A program made the translations under genes and the position numbers. Shown piece by piece: positions 42,620 through 50,369 of a DNA stretch of 64,000 nt (the first letter of the stretch is position 1; each line of letters begins with the position of its first letter). This DNA is from VRUE01 sp963702035. Its GTDB lineage: Bacteria > Actinomycetota > Thermoleophilia > Solirubrobacterales > 70-9. The notes under the pieces are model-generated. The model made no database searches. It saw only the letters and a list, made by a program, of their open reading frames with translations, and was not told where the DNA came from. The stretch is taken from positions 1,922,001 through 1,986,000 of the forward strand of contig OY969700.1 of assembly GCA_963702035.1 (NCBI GenBank). The letters are read 5' to 3'.

Positions 42620-43078
42620 ATGGCCGCGAAAAAACAGTCGTCTGGCAAGGCGACGAAAAAAGCTAAGGCCGGGACGCGTGCCAAAAAAGCGTCCGCTCGC
42701 AAACCGGCTTCGAAATCGAAAGCCAAAAGCAAGGCGAAACCGAAAGCTGCCAAAAAAACGGCTAGCCGAAGCAACGTCACCGGCCTCGACAAGAGCGTCG
42801 AGCACTTCCGCGAGAGCCTCGAACACAGCGTCACCCTGAGCCGCGACCGCCTGCAGGAGGTCGTCGACGACGCCGTCAAGCGGGGGCGGATGACCCGCGG
42901 CGACGCCGAGAAGATGGTCTCCGACATGATCAAACGCGGCCGCCGGCAGACCGACGGCCTGCTCAAAGAGCTGGAACGGCTGGTCAAACAGGCGCGCAAA
43001 GAGGTCGGCGGGCGAGCGGCGCCGGTGCGCAAACAGGCGACCCAGGCAGCGCGCCGCGCGCGCAAGAAACTGGGTTAG
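42620..43078 (+). CDS. Lys/Ala-rich histone H1-like protein with a phasin-like helix domain
   Basis: A 152-residue basic protein. The first 55 residues are a Lys/Ala/Ser tail with AKKAKAG and KSKAKSKAKPKAAKK repeats, like histone H1 tails. The rest is helical (LDKSVEHFRESLEHSVTLS, RLQEVVDDAVKRG, EKMVSDMIKRGRRQTD) and similar in pattern to phasin or PhaF-like proteins. It could bind DNA or granules. The codons of the tail are AT-richer than the neighbours because of Lys AAA. It has an AGGAGG-like site 8 bp upstream. Confidence 0.65.
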   Translation: MAAKKQSSGKATKKAKAGTRAKKASARKPASKSKAKSKAKPKAAKKTASRSNVTGLDKSVEHFRESLEHSVTLSRDRLQEVVDDAVKRGRMTRGDAEKMVSDMIKRGRRQTDGLLKELERLVKQARKEVGGRAAPVRKQATQAARRARKKLG

Positions 43079-44419
43079 GTGGAGGCGGGCGGCAAGACCG
43101 CGACGCGCCCCCGACGCGGCGAGCTGCTCGAGGTCGAGATCGACTCGCTCGCCTTCGGCGGGCGAGGGGTCGCCCGGGTCGACGGCTACGTGGTCTTCGT
43201 CAGTGGCGGCCTGCCGGGCGATCTGGTCCGGGCCGAGATCACCAAACCGAAGGGCCGCTTCGCCGAGGCGCGGGCGGTCGAGCTGCTGCGGCCCGGCGCC
43301 GACCGCGTCGCCAACCGTTGCCTGCACGAAGGCGAGCCCTGTCCCGGAGCCCCGTGGCAAGGCCTCGCTTACGAGCAGCAGCTCGTCCACAAGCGCAACC
43401 AGGTCGACGAGGCGCTGCGCCGGATCGGCGGCCTCGACGGCTTCGAGCTGGAGGAGATCGAGCCGGCGCGGGAACAGTGGCGCTACCGCAACAAGCTCGA
43501 ATACTCCTTCGGCGCCCGCGACGAGGAGACCGTCCTCGGCTTCCACGCCAGCGGCCGTTGGGACCTCGTCGTCGGGGTCGAGGACTGCCTGCTCGCCTCC
43601 GAGCGCGGCAACGCCGCCCGCAACGAGGTACGCGAATGGGCACGCGAGGAATCGGTGGCGCCCTACGACCGGCCCGCCGGCACCGGCGTGCTCACCAACC
43701 TGGTCGTGCGCGAGGGGCGGCGCAGCGGCCAGATCCAGACCCGCCTCGTGACCACACAGAAGCGCTTCCCCAAGCCCCCGGTCGACCTGCACACGGTGAT
43801 CCAGGACGCCTCGGGCGGCAGCGAGGGCCCGACAGGTGTGCTCGGCGAGGAGATGCTGCGCGAGCAGCTCTGCGGACTCGACTTCGAGATGTCATACAAC
43901 GCCTTCTTCCAGACCAACACCGAGATGGCCGAGCGCCTCTACGCGGTCGCCGCCGAGTACGCCGGGCTGAGCGGCGGCGAGCGGGTCTTCGACCTCTACT
44001 GCGGGATCGGCACGATCGGCCTGACGATGGCGGCCAAGGCCGGCGAGGTCTGGGGGCTGGAGATCGTCCCCGACGCGATCGCCGACGCCGAGCGCAACGC
44101 CGAGCGCAACGGGATCGAGAACGCCCGTTTCATGGCCGGCAGCGCGCGCACGGGCGTGCGACCGCTGGTCGAGGCGGCCGGCAAGCCCGACGTCGTCCTG
44201 CTCGACCCACCCCGCCCCGGCCTCTCGCAGAAGATCGTCCGCCGCGTGCTCGAGTGCGAGGCGAAGCGGATCGTCTACGTCTCCTGCAACCCGACGACGC
44301 TGGCCCCGAACGCCGCGCAACTGGTCGAGGCGGGCTATACCCTGCGCCGCGTGAAGCCGGTCGACATGTTCCCCCAGACGCCGCACATCGAGTGTGTGGC
44401 GCTGTTCGAGAAGGCCTGA
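43079..44419 (+). CDS. RNA (uracil-C5)-methyltransferase, TrmA/RlmD family
   Basis: The family methylates C5 of uridine in rRNA or tRNA using SAM. The 446-residue protein has a TRAM domain at the start (LLEVEIDSLAFGGRGVARVDGYVVFV), the central domain WRYRNKLEYSFG, and the catalytic domain: FFQTNTEMAERLY, VFDLYCGIGTIGL (SAM), LLDPPRPGL and the nucleophile motif VYVSCNPTTLAPN (Cys). TRAM favours RlmD/RumA-like 23S enzymes. The Fe-S cluster Cys pattern is incomplete (NRCLHEGEPCPGAPW). It starts at GTG 43079, directly after the previous stop. Confidence 0.9.
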   Translation: MEAGGKTATRPRRGELLEVEIDSLAFGGRGVARVDGYVVFVSGGLPGDLVRAEITKPKGRFAEARAVELLRPGADRVANRCLHEGEPCPGAPWQGLAYEQQLVHKRNQVDEALRRIGGLDGFELEEIEPAREQWRYRNKLEYSFGARDEETVLGFHASGRWDLVVGVEDCLLASERGNAARNEVREWAREESVAPYDRPAGTGVLTNLVVREGRRSGQIQTRLVTTQKRFPKPPVDLHTVIQDASGGSEGPTGVLGEEMLREQLCGLDFEMSYNAFFQTNTEMAERLYAVAAEYAGLSGGERVFDLYCGIGTIGLTMAAKAGEVWGLEIVPDAIADAERNAERNGIENARFMAGSARTGVRPLVEAAGKPDVVLLDPPRPGLSQKIVRRVLECEAKRIVYVSCNPTTLAPNAAQLVEAGYTLRRVKPVDMFPQTPHIECVALFEKA

Positions 44420-44423
44420 GCTA

Positions 44424-44528
44424 GAGGGACGAGATGCCCCTCTCCCGGAAACCGTCGCGCAGCTGGGGCGCGGTTTTGGGTTCTGACGTGATTCCTTGAG
44501 CTTCCGTGAGAGGGGCATCTCGTCCCTC
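44424..44528. repeat. Palindromic element, family D
   Basis: Perfect 21-bp arms lie at 44424-44444 and 44508-44528. Inside there is a second pairing, AAACCG with CGGTTT, around GCGCAGCTGGGGCGC. A single-stranded TTCTGACGTGATTCC segment follows on the 3' side. It sits between the methyltransferase stop and the LLM gene start. The architecture equals families A and B, but the core sequence differs. Confidence 0.75.
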
Positions 44529-44563
44529 CTGCGGTGGCGCAGCGTCGTATATATGGTGGGCCC

Positions 44564-45340
44564 ATGGCACGGGGATTCGGAGTTGCCGCTGGACTTGACA
44601 CTGACGTGGCGCGGCCGCTGGCGGCGCGCTGTGCGGAGCTGGGTTACGACTCCGTTTGGTCCAACGACCACCCCGGCGCCAAGGGACTGGAGACGCTGGC
44701 CGAGTTCGCCGCCGCCGCACCCGAGCTCGAGCTCGGTGTCGCCGTGATCGCGCTCGACCGCACCCCGCCCCAGGAGATCGCCGCCGACATCGAGCGGCTC
44801 GGGCTCGACCGGGCGAAGCTCTGGCTCGGCGTCGGCGCCGGTTTCTCCGAGAAGCCATTGACGAGGATGCGCGAGTCGCTGCCGGAGCTGCGCGAGGCGC
44901 TGCCCGGCGTCCGCCTCGTCCTCGCCGCGATGGGGCCGAAGATGTGCGCCCTCGCCGGAGCCGAGTTCGACGGCGCCTTCTTCAACTGGATGACCCCCGA
45001 GTTCGCCGCCCGCGCAAGGCTCCAGGTAGAGGCCGGCGCCGAGGAGGCCGGCCGCGAGTGCCCACCGGTCTTCGGCTACGTCCGCACGGCGGTCGGCCCC
45101 GACGCCGCCGAGCGCCTAGCCAAGGAGGAGTCCTTCTACCGCGACCTCCACGCCGGCTACCGCAACCACTTCAACCGCCTGGCCGAGCCCGAGGGCACGG
45201 TGGGCGTAGCCGCCGTCGACAGCGACACAGCCAAGAAGATGCTGGCCGCCTACACCGCCCTCGACACGATCGTGGTCAGAGGCCTGGCCAGCGCCAAGGT
45301 GGAGTCGATGGTTGGCGTCGCCGAAGCCGCCGCGCCCTGA
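44564..45340 (+). CDS. LLM-class (F420-dependent) oxidoreductase-like protein
   Basis: A 258-residue TIM-barrel flavin/F420-type protein: FGVAAGLDTDVARPLAARCAELGYDSVWSNDHPG at the N-terminus (read in blocks), then LELGVAVIALDRTPPQEIAADIERLGLDRAKLWLGVGAG. Many actinobacterial members use coenzyme F420. It is shorter than classic luciferase-like enzymes (about 300). The start is ATG 44564. The gene ends at the edge of a family E palindrome. Confidence 0.8.
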   Translation: MARGFGVAAGLDTDVARPLAARCAELGYDSVWSNDHPGAKGLETLAEFAAAAPELELGVAVIALDRTPPQEIAADIERLGLDRAKLWLGVGAGFSEKPLTRMRESLPELREALPGVRLVLAAMGPKMCALAGAEFDGAFFNWMTPEFAARARLQVEAGAEEAGRECPPVFGYVRTAVGPDAAERLAKEESFYRDLHAGYRNHFNRLAEPEGTVGVAAVDSDTAKKMLAAYTALDTIVVRGLASAKVESMVGVAEAAAP

Positions 45341-45386
45341 CGAAAGCTGCATTTGCCCCGAATAGCGTGGTCAATGCAGCTTTCGT
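45340..45386. repeat. Palindromic element, family E, complete
   Basis: Perfect 14-bp arms (45340-45353, 45373-45386) surround GCCCCGAATAGCGTGGTC. The centre ATAGCGTG and the arm GCTGCA are shared with the degenerate copy at 20512-20546. It directly follows the LLM stop and could act as its terminator. Confidence 0.65.
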
Positions 45387-45405
45387 TCGCCTGAAGGTGC
45401 GGTCA

Positions 45406-45527
45406 GGAGGGACGGGGGTGTCCCCCTGGCGCAGCGGCGTCCTGTTTTTTCGCACAGCAGGGTCGGCGAGAGAGACAAACTCCAAGGCGAAAAACCCAGC
45501 AAGCGAGGGGGACACCCCCGTCCCTCC
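45406..45527. repeat. Palindromic element, family B, intergenic copy
   Basis: Perfect 22-bp arms lie at 45406-45427 and 45506-45527. The core is shared with 13369-13488 and, reversed, with 8504-8615: GTTTTTTCGC left, GGCGAAAAACCCAGC right, and GACAAACTCCAAGG in the tip. It separates the LLM gene from the convergent UDG gene. Translated on the minus strand, it reads AGFFALEFVSLADPAVRKN, matching the segment inside the Wzy-like protein. Confidence 0.85.
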
Positions 45528-45535
45528 CCACAGCC

Positions 45536-46198
45536 CTAGTACGGCGGCAGGTCCTCGTACCACTCGCCCAGCGTCTTGAAGGAGCGCCAGAAGCGCGCCT
45601 TGGCGTTCTCTTCGTCGAGCGACTCGTCGATGTCGGGGGTGTAGAGGGCGTCGATGGTCGGGGTGAAGGCCTGGATCTCGCCTTTGCGCGGCTCGATTTC
45701 GCGTGAGAGGGGAAGTTTGAGGCCGTTGAGGACGCGCAGGGCGGGCTCGCCCATCACGACGACGATCTTCGGCTGCACGATCGCCAGCTCCTCGACGACG
45801 CGCCGCACGCACTCCTCGGCGGCCAGGTCGGGCTCGGCGATCGGGCACTTGACGCAGAGCGTGCCGTAGACGACCAGCGGGTCGATCCCCAGTCGCTTGA
45901 AGCTTTTCATCAGCGCGTTGCCGGCGCGGCCGTAGAAGGCGACCCCCTCTTCGATCTCGGCGACGCCGGGGGCGTGCTTGATCATGAAGACGTCGGCCTG
46001 CGGGTGGCCCGAGCCCAGCACCGGCATCAACTTGCCGCGCGGGCAGTGCGGGCACTCCTGCAGGTCGTGGGTCATCTGGTTGAGCTCGCGGATCGCTCGC
46101 TCCAGGTACTTCTCTCTGATCTCGTCGTCGGTCGCCGGCATGCTCGGCGATCTCTTTGACGGCTCGGGCGCGGCTCCTTTCGCGCGCGCCTCCTGCAT
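45536..46198 (-). CDS. Uracil-DNA glycosylase, family 4-like (Fe-S)
   Basis: The enzyme removes uracil from DNA. In this 220-residue protein the four Cys expected for a [4Fe-4S] cluster are ECPHC near 47, CVKC near 115 and a later EEC. MPVLGSGHPQADVFMIKHAPG carries the active-site region in place of the usual GEGPG, and VVMGEPALRVLNG is the later loop. The variant GSGHP and KHAPG leave the exact subfamily open. The ATG overlaps the PHP gene stop (ATGA). No signs of truncation. Confidence 0.8.
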   Translation of the reverse strand: MQEARAKGAAPEPSKRSPSMPATDDEIREKYLERAIRELNQMTHDLQECPHCPRGKLMPVLGSGHPQADVFMIKHAPGVAEIEEGVAFYGRAGNALMKSFKRLGIDPLVVYGTLCVKCPIAEPDLAAEECVRRVVEELAIVQPKIVVVMGEPALRVLNGLKLPLSREIEPRKGEIQAFTPTIDALYTPDIDESLDEENAKARFWRSFKTLGEWYEDLPPY

Positions 46199-47490
46199 CA
46201 GCTCTTGCTCGCGGTCCGTCCGTTGGAGCGCCGCTTCCCACGCGGCCGCCCGCCCTTCACCGGCTTGGCGTCGGGGACGCTGCGCTTCGGCGCCTTCGCC
46301 CGCCCCGCCGTCTGCAGCAGCTTCAGCGCCTGCACGTAGACGAGGTTCTTGTGCTTGCGGGTGATGTCGGCGTCGCGCATCGCCTCGAGGAACTCGGCCG
46401 GCCCGTCGAACTCGTGGATCCGCACTCGCACGCTGCCCAGCCCCTGGGCGACGTGACTGTCGGAGCCGGCCCCGGAGACGATCCGGTACTTGCGGGCGAA
46501 GCGCTCGGCCTCTTCGTTGAAGGCGGTCAGCGCCACCCGCGGGTTGAAGACCTCGAGGATGTCGATCTCCTCGACGATGTCGAGCAGGTGCTCGTAGTCG
46601 GGGACCGAGTGGAAGCGATCGAACGGGTGGGGGACGTAGACGAGGCCTCCCTGGTCGCGGATCGCGGCGATCGTCTCCGCCATCGTCATCCCCCGCGGGA
46701 TCTTCTCCTCGAGGAAGAGGCCGATCACCTCGCCCTGCTCGGCGGTCTTCACCTCCTCGGCGACGATCACCTCGATGCCGCCCATCTCCGCCGCGATCCG
46801 CCGCGCCTCGAGCGCGCCGGAGACCTCGTTGTGGTCGGTGATCGCGATCGCCCCGAGGCCGCGATCGCGCGCCGTCTCCAGCAGAACCTCGACCGGCGTC
46901 GCGCAGTCGGGTGAGTGGTCGGTGTGCATGTGCAGGTCGACCTCGATCAAGGGCCGCTCGGCGATCCGGCCGCGCACCTCGGGATCGCCCGCCGGGTCGC
47001 GCCGGCGGGCGAGCAGGCGACGGTAGATCGCTTCGAACTGAGCCGCAACAGCGGTCCAGTCACGTCCCTCCCCAGCGGGTTCGACCAGCTCGTAGGGCCC
47101 GGGGAAGTAGCTTTCCAGCAGCTCGCCGGTGGCCGGTGCGGTGACGGTGCGGGCGTCGAGGCGGCCGAAGAAGATCTCGACCAGCGGCCGCGCCACCTGG
47201 GTCGAGAGCACCCGCTCCTGCGGTTTGTGGAAGCTGGCGACGTTGAGCGAGTAGGAGTGGCGCAGCGCCGCCGAGGAGACGCTCGGCGCGAACGGCTCGT
47301 GGACGTGGACGATGTCGGGTGGGTTGGAGCCGAGCAGGCGCTTGGTCGAGTCGCCGGCAAAGACCCGCCGCACCTCGTGGCCGCGCCGCTCCAGCTCCTC
47401 GGACACCCGCCCGGCGAACTCGTTGACCCGGTTGGCGGTGCCCCGCCGGTGGGGCGTGACCTGGACTATCGAGAGCGGCTCAGGAGCCAA
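46198..47490 (-). CDS. Two-domain protein: GT4-like N-terminus and PHP phosphoesterase
   Basis: A 430-residue protein. Residues 1-150 look like the N-terminal half of a GT-B glycosyltransferase (VQVTPHRRGTANRVNEFAGRV, PDIVHVHEPFAP, TAPATGELLESYFPG) but without the donor-binding half. Residues 180-390 are a PHP metal-dependent phosphoesterase: EVDLHMHTDHSPDC, AITDHNEV, VAEEVKT, YVPHPFDR, SGAGSDSH. The C-terminus is a Lys/Arg-rich tail. It overlaps ino1 by 11 bp, so the two are co-translated. The truncated GT part may only bind a sugar or lipid. Confidence 0.8.
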   Translation of the reverse strand: MAPEPLSIVQVTPHRRGTANRVNEFAGRVSEELERRGHEVRRVFAGDSTKRLLGSNPPDIVHVHEPFAPSVSSAALRHSYSLNVASFHKPQERVLSTQVARPLVEIFFGRLDARTVTAPATGELLESYFPGPYELVEPAGEGRDWTAVAAQFEAIYRRLLARRRDPAGDPEVRGRIAERPLIEVDLHMHTDHSPDCATPVEVLLETARDRGLGAIAITDHNEVSGALEARRIAAEMGGIEVIVAEEVKTAEQGEVIGLFLEEKIPRGMTMAETIAAIRDQGGLVYVPHPFDRFHSVPDYEHLLDIVEEIDILEVFNPRVALTAFNEEAERFARKYRIVSGAGSDSHVAQGLGSVRVRIHEFDGPAEFLEAMRDADITRKHKNLVYVQALKLLQTAGRAKAPKRSVPDAKPVKGGRPRGKRRSNGRTASKS

Positions 47491-48628
47491 CGACCGCTTG
47501 CGATTTGCTCCGCGCGTGGGCGGCGATGAACTCCTCGGTCTGTTCGCGGGCCTCGTCGTCGGGCCGCTGGCTGTGCGGCGACTTCATCAGGTAGCTGGAC
47601 GGACCGTCGAGCTGGCCGGCGATGCCGTTGTTCAGCGCCAGCTTGATGATCCGCACGGCGTCGATCACGACGCCGGCCGAGTTCGGCGAGTCCCAGACCT
47701 CGAGCTTGAGCTCGAGGTTGAGCGGCACGTCGCCGAACGATTTGCCCTCGAGCCGGATGTGCGCCCACTTGCGGTCGGTCAGCCACGGGACGTAGTCGGA
47801 GGGGCCGACGTGGACGTCCTCAGCGGGCAGGTCGTGGCCCATGATCGAGGTCACCGCGTTGGTCTTCGAGATCTTCTTCGAGTCGAGCCGCTCGCGCTCG
47901 AGCATGTTGTAGAAGTCCATGTTGCCGCCGACGTTGAGCTGCGAGGTGCGCTCGAGGCGCACGCCGCGGTCATGGAAGAGGCGGGCGAGCTGGCGGTGGA
48001 CGATCGTCGCGCCGACCTGGGACTTGATGTCGTCGCCGATGATCGGCAGACCGGCCTCCTCGAAGCGCTTGCCCCAGTAGTCCTCGCGGGCGATGAAGAC
48101 CGGCAGGCAGTTGACGAAGCCGACGCCGGCGGCGAGCGCCTGCTCGACGTACCACTTGACCGCGTCCTCAGAGCCGACCGGCAGGTAGCAGACCAGCACG
48201 TCCGCCTTGGTCTCTTTGAGGATGCCGACGATGTCGGCGGTCTCGCCCGGCGCTTTGGTGATTTTCTCTTTGAGGTACTTGCCGAGCCCGTCGTGAGTCA
48301 TGCCCCGCTCGACCTTGACGCCCAGCTCGGGCACCTCGGCGAACTTGATCGTGTTGTTCTGCCCCGACCAGATCGCCTCGGAGAGGTCCTTGCCGACCTT
48401 CTCGGCGTCGATGTCGAAGGCGGCGACGAACTCGACGTCGCGGACGTGGTAGCCGCCGAGTTCGACGTGCATCAGGCCCGGGACTTCGTCCGCGGGGTCG
48501 GCGTCCTTGTAGTACTGGATGCCCTGGATGAAGGAGTTGGCGCAATTGCCGACGCCGACTATCGCGACGCGGACCTTCTCGTCCGTGCGGGCGGCGCCGT
48601 TGCCGCTTGCTCCGTTGGTCTCACTCAT
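47480..48628 (-). CDS. ino1: Inositol-3-phosphate synthase
   Basis: Ino1 makes inositol-3-phosphate from glucose-6-phosphate with NAD+, the first step to inositol lipids and mycothiol-type thiols. The 382-residue protein matches the short actinobacterial form. VRVAIVGVGNCANSFIQG is the NAD site. IGDDIKSQVGATIVHR, LNVGGNMDFYNML and KLEVWDSPNSAGVVIDAVR are catalytic-domain motifs. It starts at ATG 48628. Together with the PI-phosphate synthase upstream it defines an inositol-lipid gene set. Confidence 0.95.
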   Translation of the reverse strand: MSETNGASGNGAARTDEKVRVAIVGVGNCANSFIQGIQYYKDADPADEVPGLMHVELGGYHVRDVEFVAAFDIDAEKVGKDLSEAIWSGQNNTIKFAEVPELGVKVERGMTHDGLGKYLKEKITKAPGETADIVGILKETKADVLVCYLPVGSEDAVKWYVEQALAAGVGFVNCLPVFIAREDYWGKRFEEAGLPIIGDDIKSQVGATIVHRQLARLFHDRGVRLERTSQLNVGGNMDFYNMLERERLDSKKISKTNAVTSIMGHDLPAEDVHVGPSDYVPWLTDRKWAHIRLEGKSFGDVPLNLELKLEVWDSPNSAGVVIDAVRIIKLALNNGIAGQLDGPSSYLMKSPHSQRPDDEAREQTEEFIAAHARSKSQAVVGS

Positions 48629-48690
48629 GAAGCTTCAGGTTCCTCTCTCGATCTGGGCTGAAAGGCAGACTAACCCGCGGCTTGCGCTGG

Positions 48691-49338
48691 TTACAGCTCG
48701 GGAGGCCGCGGGGGCTCCTTCAATAGCTCGTTTCGGACGTGCCATACACGCTGGATCGTCGTGACTATGGTCAGCACCGCGATCAGGTAGACCGCCGGCG
48801 CCAGAAGCTCGAAATCGCCGAGCCCGGCGCCCTTGGCGAAGACCAAGCCCACCGAGAGTATTACTACCCGCACGGGCCGCGTCGCCAACCCGACCTTGCA
48901 CTCGACTCCCAGCGCCTCGGCGCGGGCACGGGTGTAGGAGACCATCAGCGAGCCGAGCACGGCGACTACGCACATCGCGGCGGCGAAATCGTCGCCCGTC
49001 GCGGCGAAGTAGCCGGCGACCGCGGCAAGCACGATCCCCTCCTCGATCCGGTCGAGGGTCGAGTCGAGGAAGGCGCCGAACAGCGTCCCCTTGCCCGACA
49101 TCCGCGAGTAGCGACCGTCGAGCGTGTCCATCACCGAGCCGAGGATGAAGGCTACGCCGGCGAGGAAGAAAAGGCGCTGGGTGACCAGCGCGGCGGCGAT
49201 CAGGTTGCCGATCAGGCCGGCGACCGAGATCGCGTTCGGGGTCAGCCGCGACTCGATCAGGCGCTCCCGTGCGTAGGAGCGGAGCTCCTGTCCGTTGCGG
49301 CGACTGCTCGGGACCCGCGGGGGGGCCGACGAATCCAT
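48691..49338 (-). CDS. CDP-alcohol phosphatidyltransferase, probable phosphatidylinositol-phosphate synthase
   Basis: A 215-residue membrane enzyme with about six helices. The CDP-alcohol motif D-xx-D-G-xx-x-R-x8-G-xxx-D-xxx-D appears as MDTLDGRYSR and FGAFLDSTLDR. Next to ino1, the likely reaction is CDP-diacylglycerol plus inositol-3-phosphate to PI-phosphate, as in mycobacteria. I chose ATG 49338, where the protein pattern begins. The next stretch upstream holds family A copy 3, so its promoter would lie in or beyond that element. Confidence 0.88.
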   Translation of the reverse strand: MDSSAPPRVPSSRRNGQELRSYARERLIESRLTPNAISVAGLIGNLIAAALVTQRLFFLAGVAFILGSVMDTLDGRYSRMSGKGTLFGAFLDSTLDRIEEGIVLAAVAGYFAATGDDFAAAMCVVAVLGSLMVSYTRARAEALGVECKVGLATRPVRVVILSVGLVFAKGAGLGDFELLAPAVYLIAVLTIVTTIQRVWHVRNELLKEPPRPPEL

Positions 49339-49360
49339 TGCGCTGAGGCTAAACCAAGAA

Positions 49361-49467
49361 GGCATTACGGCAGGGGTTCCACTCAACTTTTTCGGTGAGT
49401 CGCCTCAGGCTGTCGCCCAGAGGCCTCGACGAAAAAGTACAAGACGTTTCACCCCTACCGGGATGCC
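49361..49467. repeat. Palindromic element, family A, copy 3 (imperfect arms)
   Basis: 17-bp arms lie at 49361-49377 and 49451-49467 with three mismatches. The core is clear: CCACTCAACTTTTTCGGTGA left and CGAAAAAGTACAAGACGTTT right. The tip has diverged (AGGCTGTCGCCC). Unlike the other copies it lies between genes in the same direction, upstream of the PI-phosphate synthase. Confidence 0.8.
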
Positions 49468-49468
49468 C

Positions 49469-50254
49469 CTATGCCTCGGCCTCCTGCGGCGAGAAGCGGC
49501 TTCGCCATCCCCAAGCGTGGGGCCGGGCTCGGGCGAGCAGGGCCTGGGCGACTAAAGCTGAAGATACGGCGACCATCCAGCCGAGGCCGACGTCGAACCA
49601 GTAGTGGTTGCCGGTGACGATCACTACCCAGGCGATCAGCAGCGGCCAGGTGGCCCAGAAGGCTTTCGGGATCCAGTGGCGGCAGACCCGGAAGCCCGTG
49701 GCGCCGATCATCAGCGCGAAGGCGCAGTGCATGCTCGGCACCGCCGCGTAGGGGTTGATGAAGATTTTGGCCAGGCTGGAATCGTGGTTGACGTTGGAGA
49801 AGTCGGTGATCGTGTCGACAAAGCCGTGTTGGGGGAACATCCGCGGCGGCGCGGTCGGGTACAGCGTGTAGCCGACCAGCGCGATCCCCATCGAGACGAC
49901 GAACATGTTGCGGACGAAGTAGTAGGACTCGTTGCGGAAGAGGTAGAGCCAGACCAGGAAGCCGAGCGCGATCGAGAACTGCGCGTTGAGGTAGAGCTGG
50001 TTGGCCAGGTCGATCACCCAGTGGGCGGGCAGGAAGAACGCCTGCAGGCTGGGCTCGAAGAGGGTGTGGGTCGAACGCTCGAGGTCGATCACCTGCTGCC
50101 CATGGGCGATCGCGTCGGCGCGTTGGCCGTCGGCGATGCCGCGGACCAGCTCGTAGGCGACGTCGACCATCACCAGGATGCCGAGCTGGCGGCCGGCATC
50201 GCCCCAGCCCTGGGGCAAGCGCGACCCGATCGCACGAAGGGCACGAGACATCAT
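49469..50254 (-). CDS. PAP2 superfamily phosphatase-like membrane protein
   Basis: A 261-residue membrane protein of the PAP2_3/inositolphosphotransferase-like group. YTLYPTAPPRM, AVPSMHCAFALMIG and VTGNHYWFDVGLGW supply the conserved Arg and His residues of the phosphatase triad. In eukaryotes the same group includes inositol phosphorylceramide synthase; next to inositol-lipid genes a head-group transferase or phosphatase acting on lipid is plausible. Start ATG 50254. It lies 130 bp upstream of the PI-phosphate synthase. Confidence 0.85.
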   Translation of the reverse strand: MMSRALRAIGSRLPQGWGDAGRQLGILVMVDVAYELVRGIADGQRADAIAHGQQVIDLERSTHTLFEPSLQAFFLPAHWVIDLANQLYLNAQFSIALGFLVWLYLFRNESYYFVRNMFVVSMGIALVGYTLYPTAPPRMFPQHGFVDTITDFSNVNHDSSLAKIFINPYAAVPSMHCAFALMIGATGFRVCRHWIPKAFWATWPLLIAWVVIVTGNHYWFDVGLGWMVAVSSALVAQALLARARPHAWGWRSRFSPQEAEA

Positions 50255-50293
50255 CCAATTGTAATCGGGCAGTTAACGGCGGGCGGGTCCTGT

Positions 50294-50349
50294 CACGGGG
50301 CGAGGGGGTATTAGCGGACTCACCCGTCCGAATACCCCCTCACCCCGTG
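50294..50349. repeat. Palindromic element, family C, intergenic copy
   Basis: 19-bp arms at 50294-50312 and 50331-50349 have one G-T type mismatch. The tip pairs CGGAC with GTCCG. Outside the arms, GCGGGTCCTGT (left) and GCCACCC (right) are shared with the copy inside grpE, including a GGGT/ACCC outer pairing. It separates the PAP2 gene from the hydrolase gene. Confidence 0.75.
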
Positions 50350-50369
50350 CCACCCACCCGAGCTACGCG

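Noticed and set aside
42578..43792. 404-codon minus-strand frame
   Set aside because: It lies antisense to the H1-like and methyltransferase genes and shows no family pattern.
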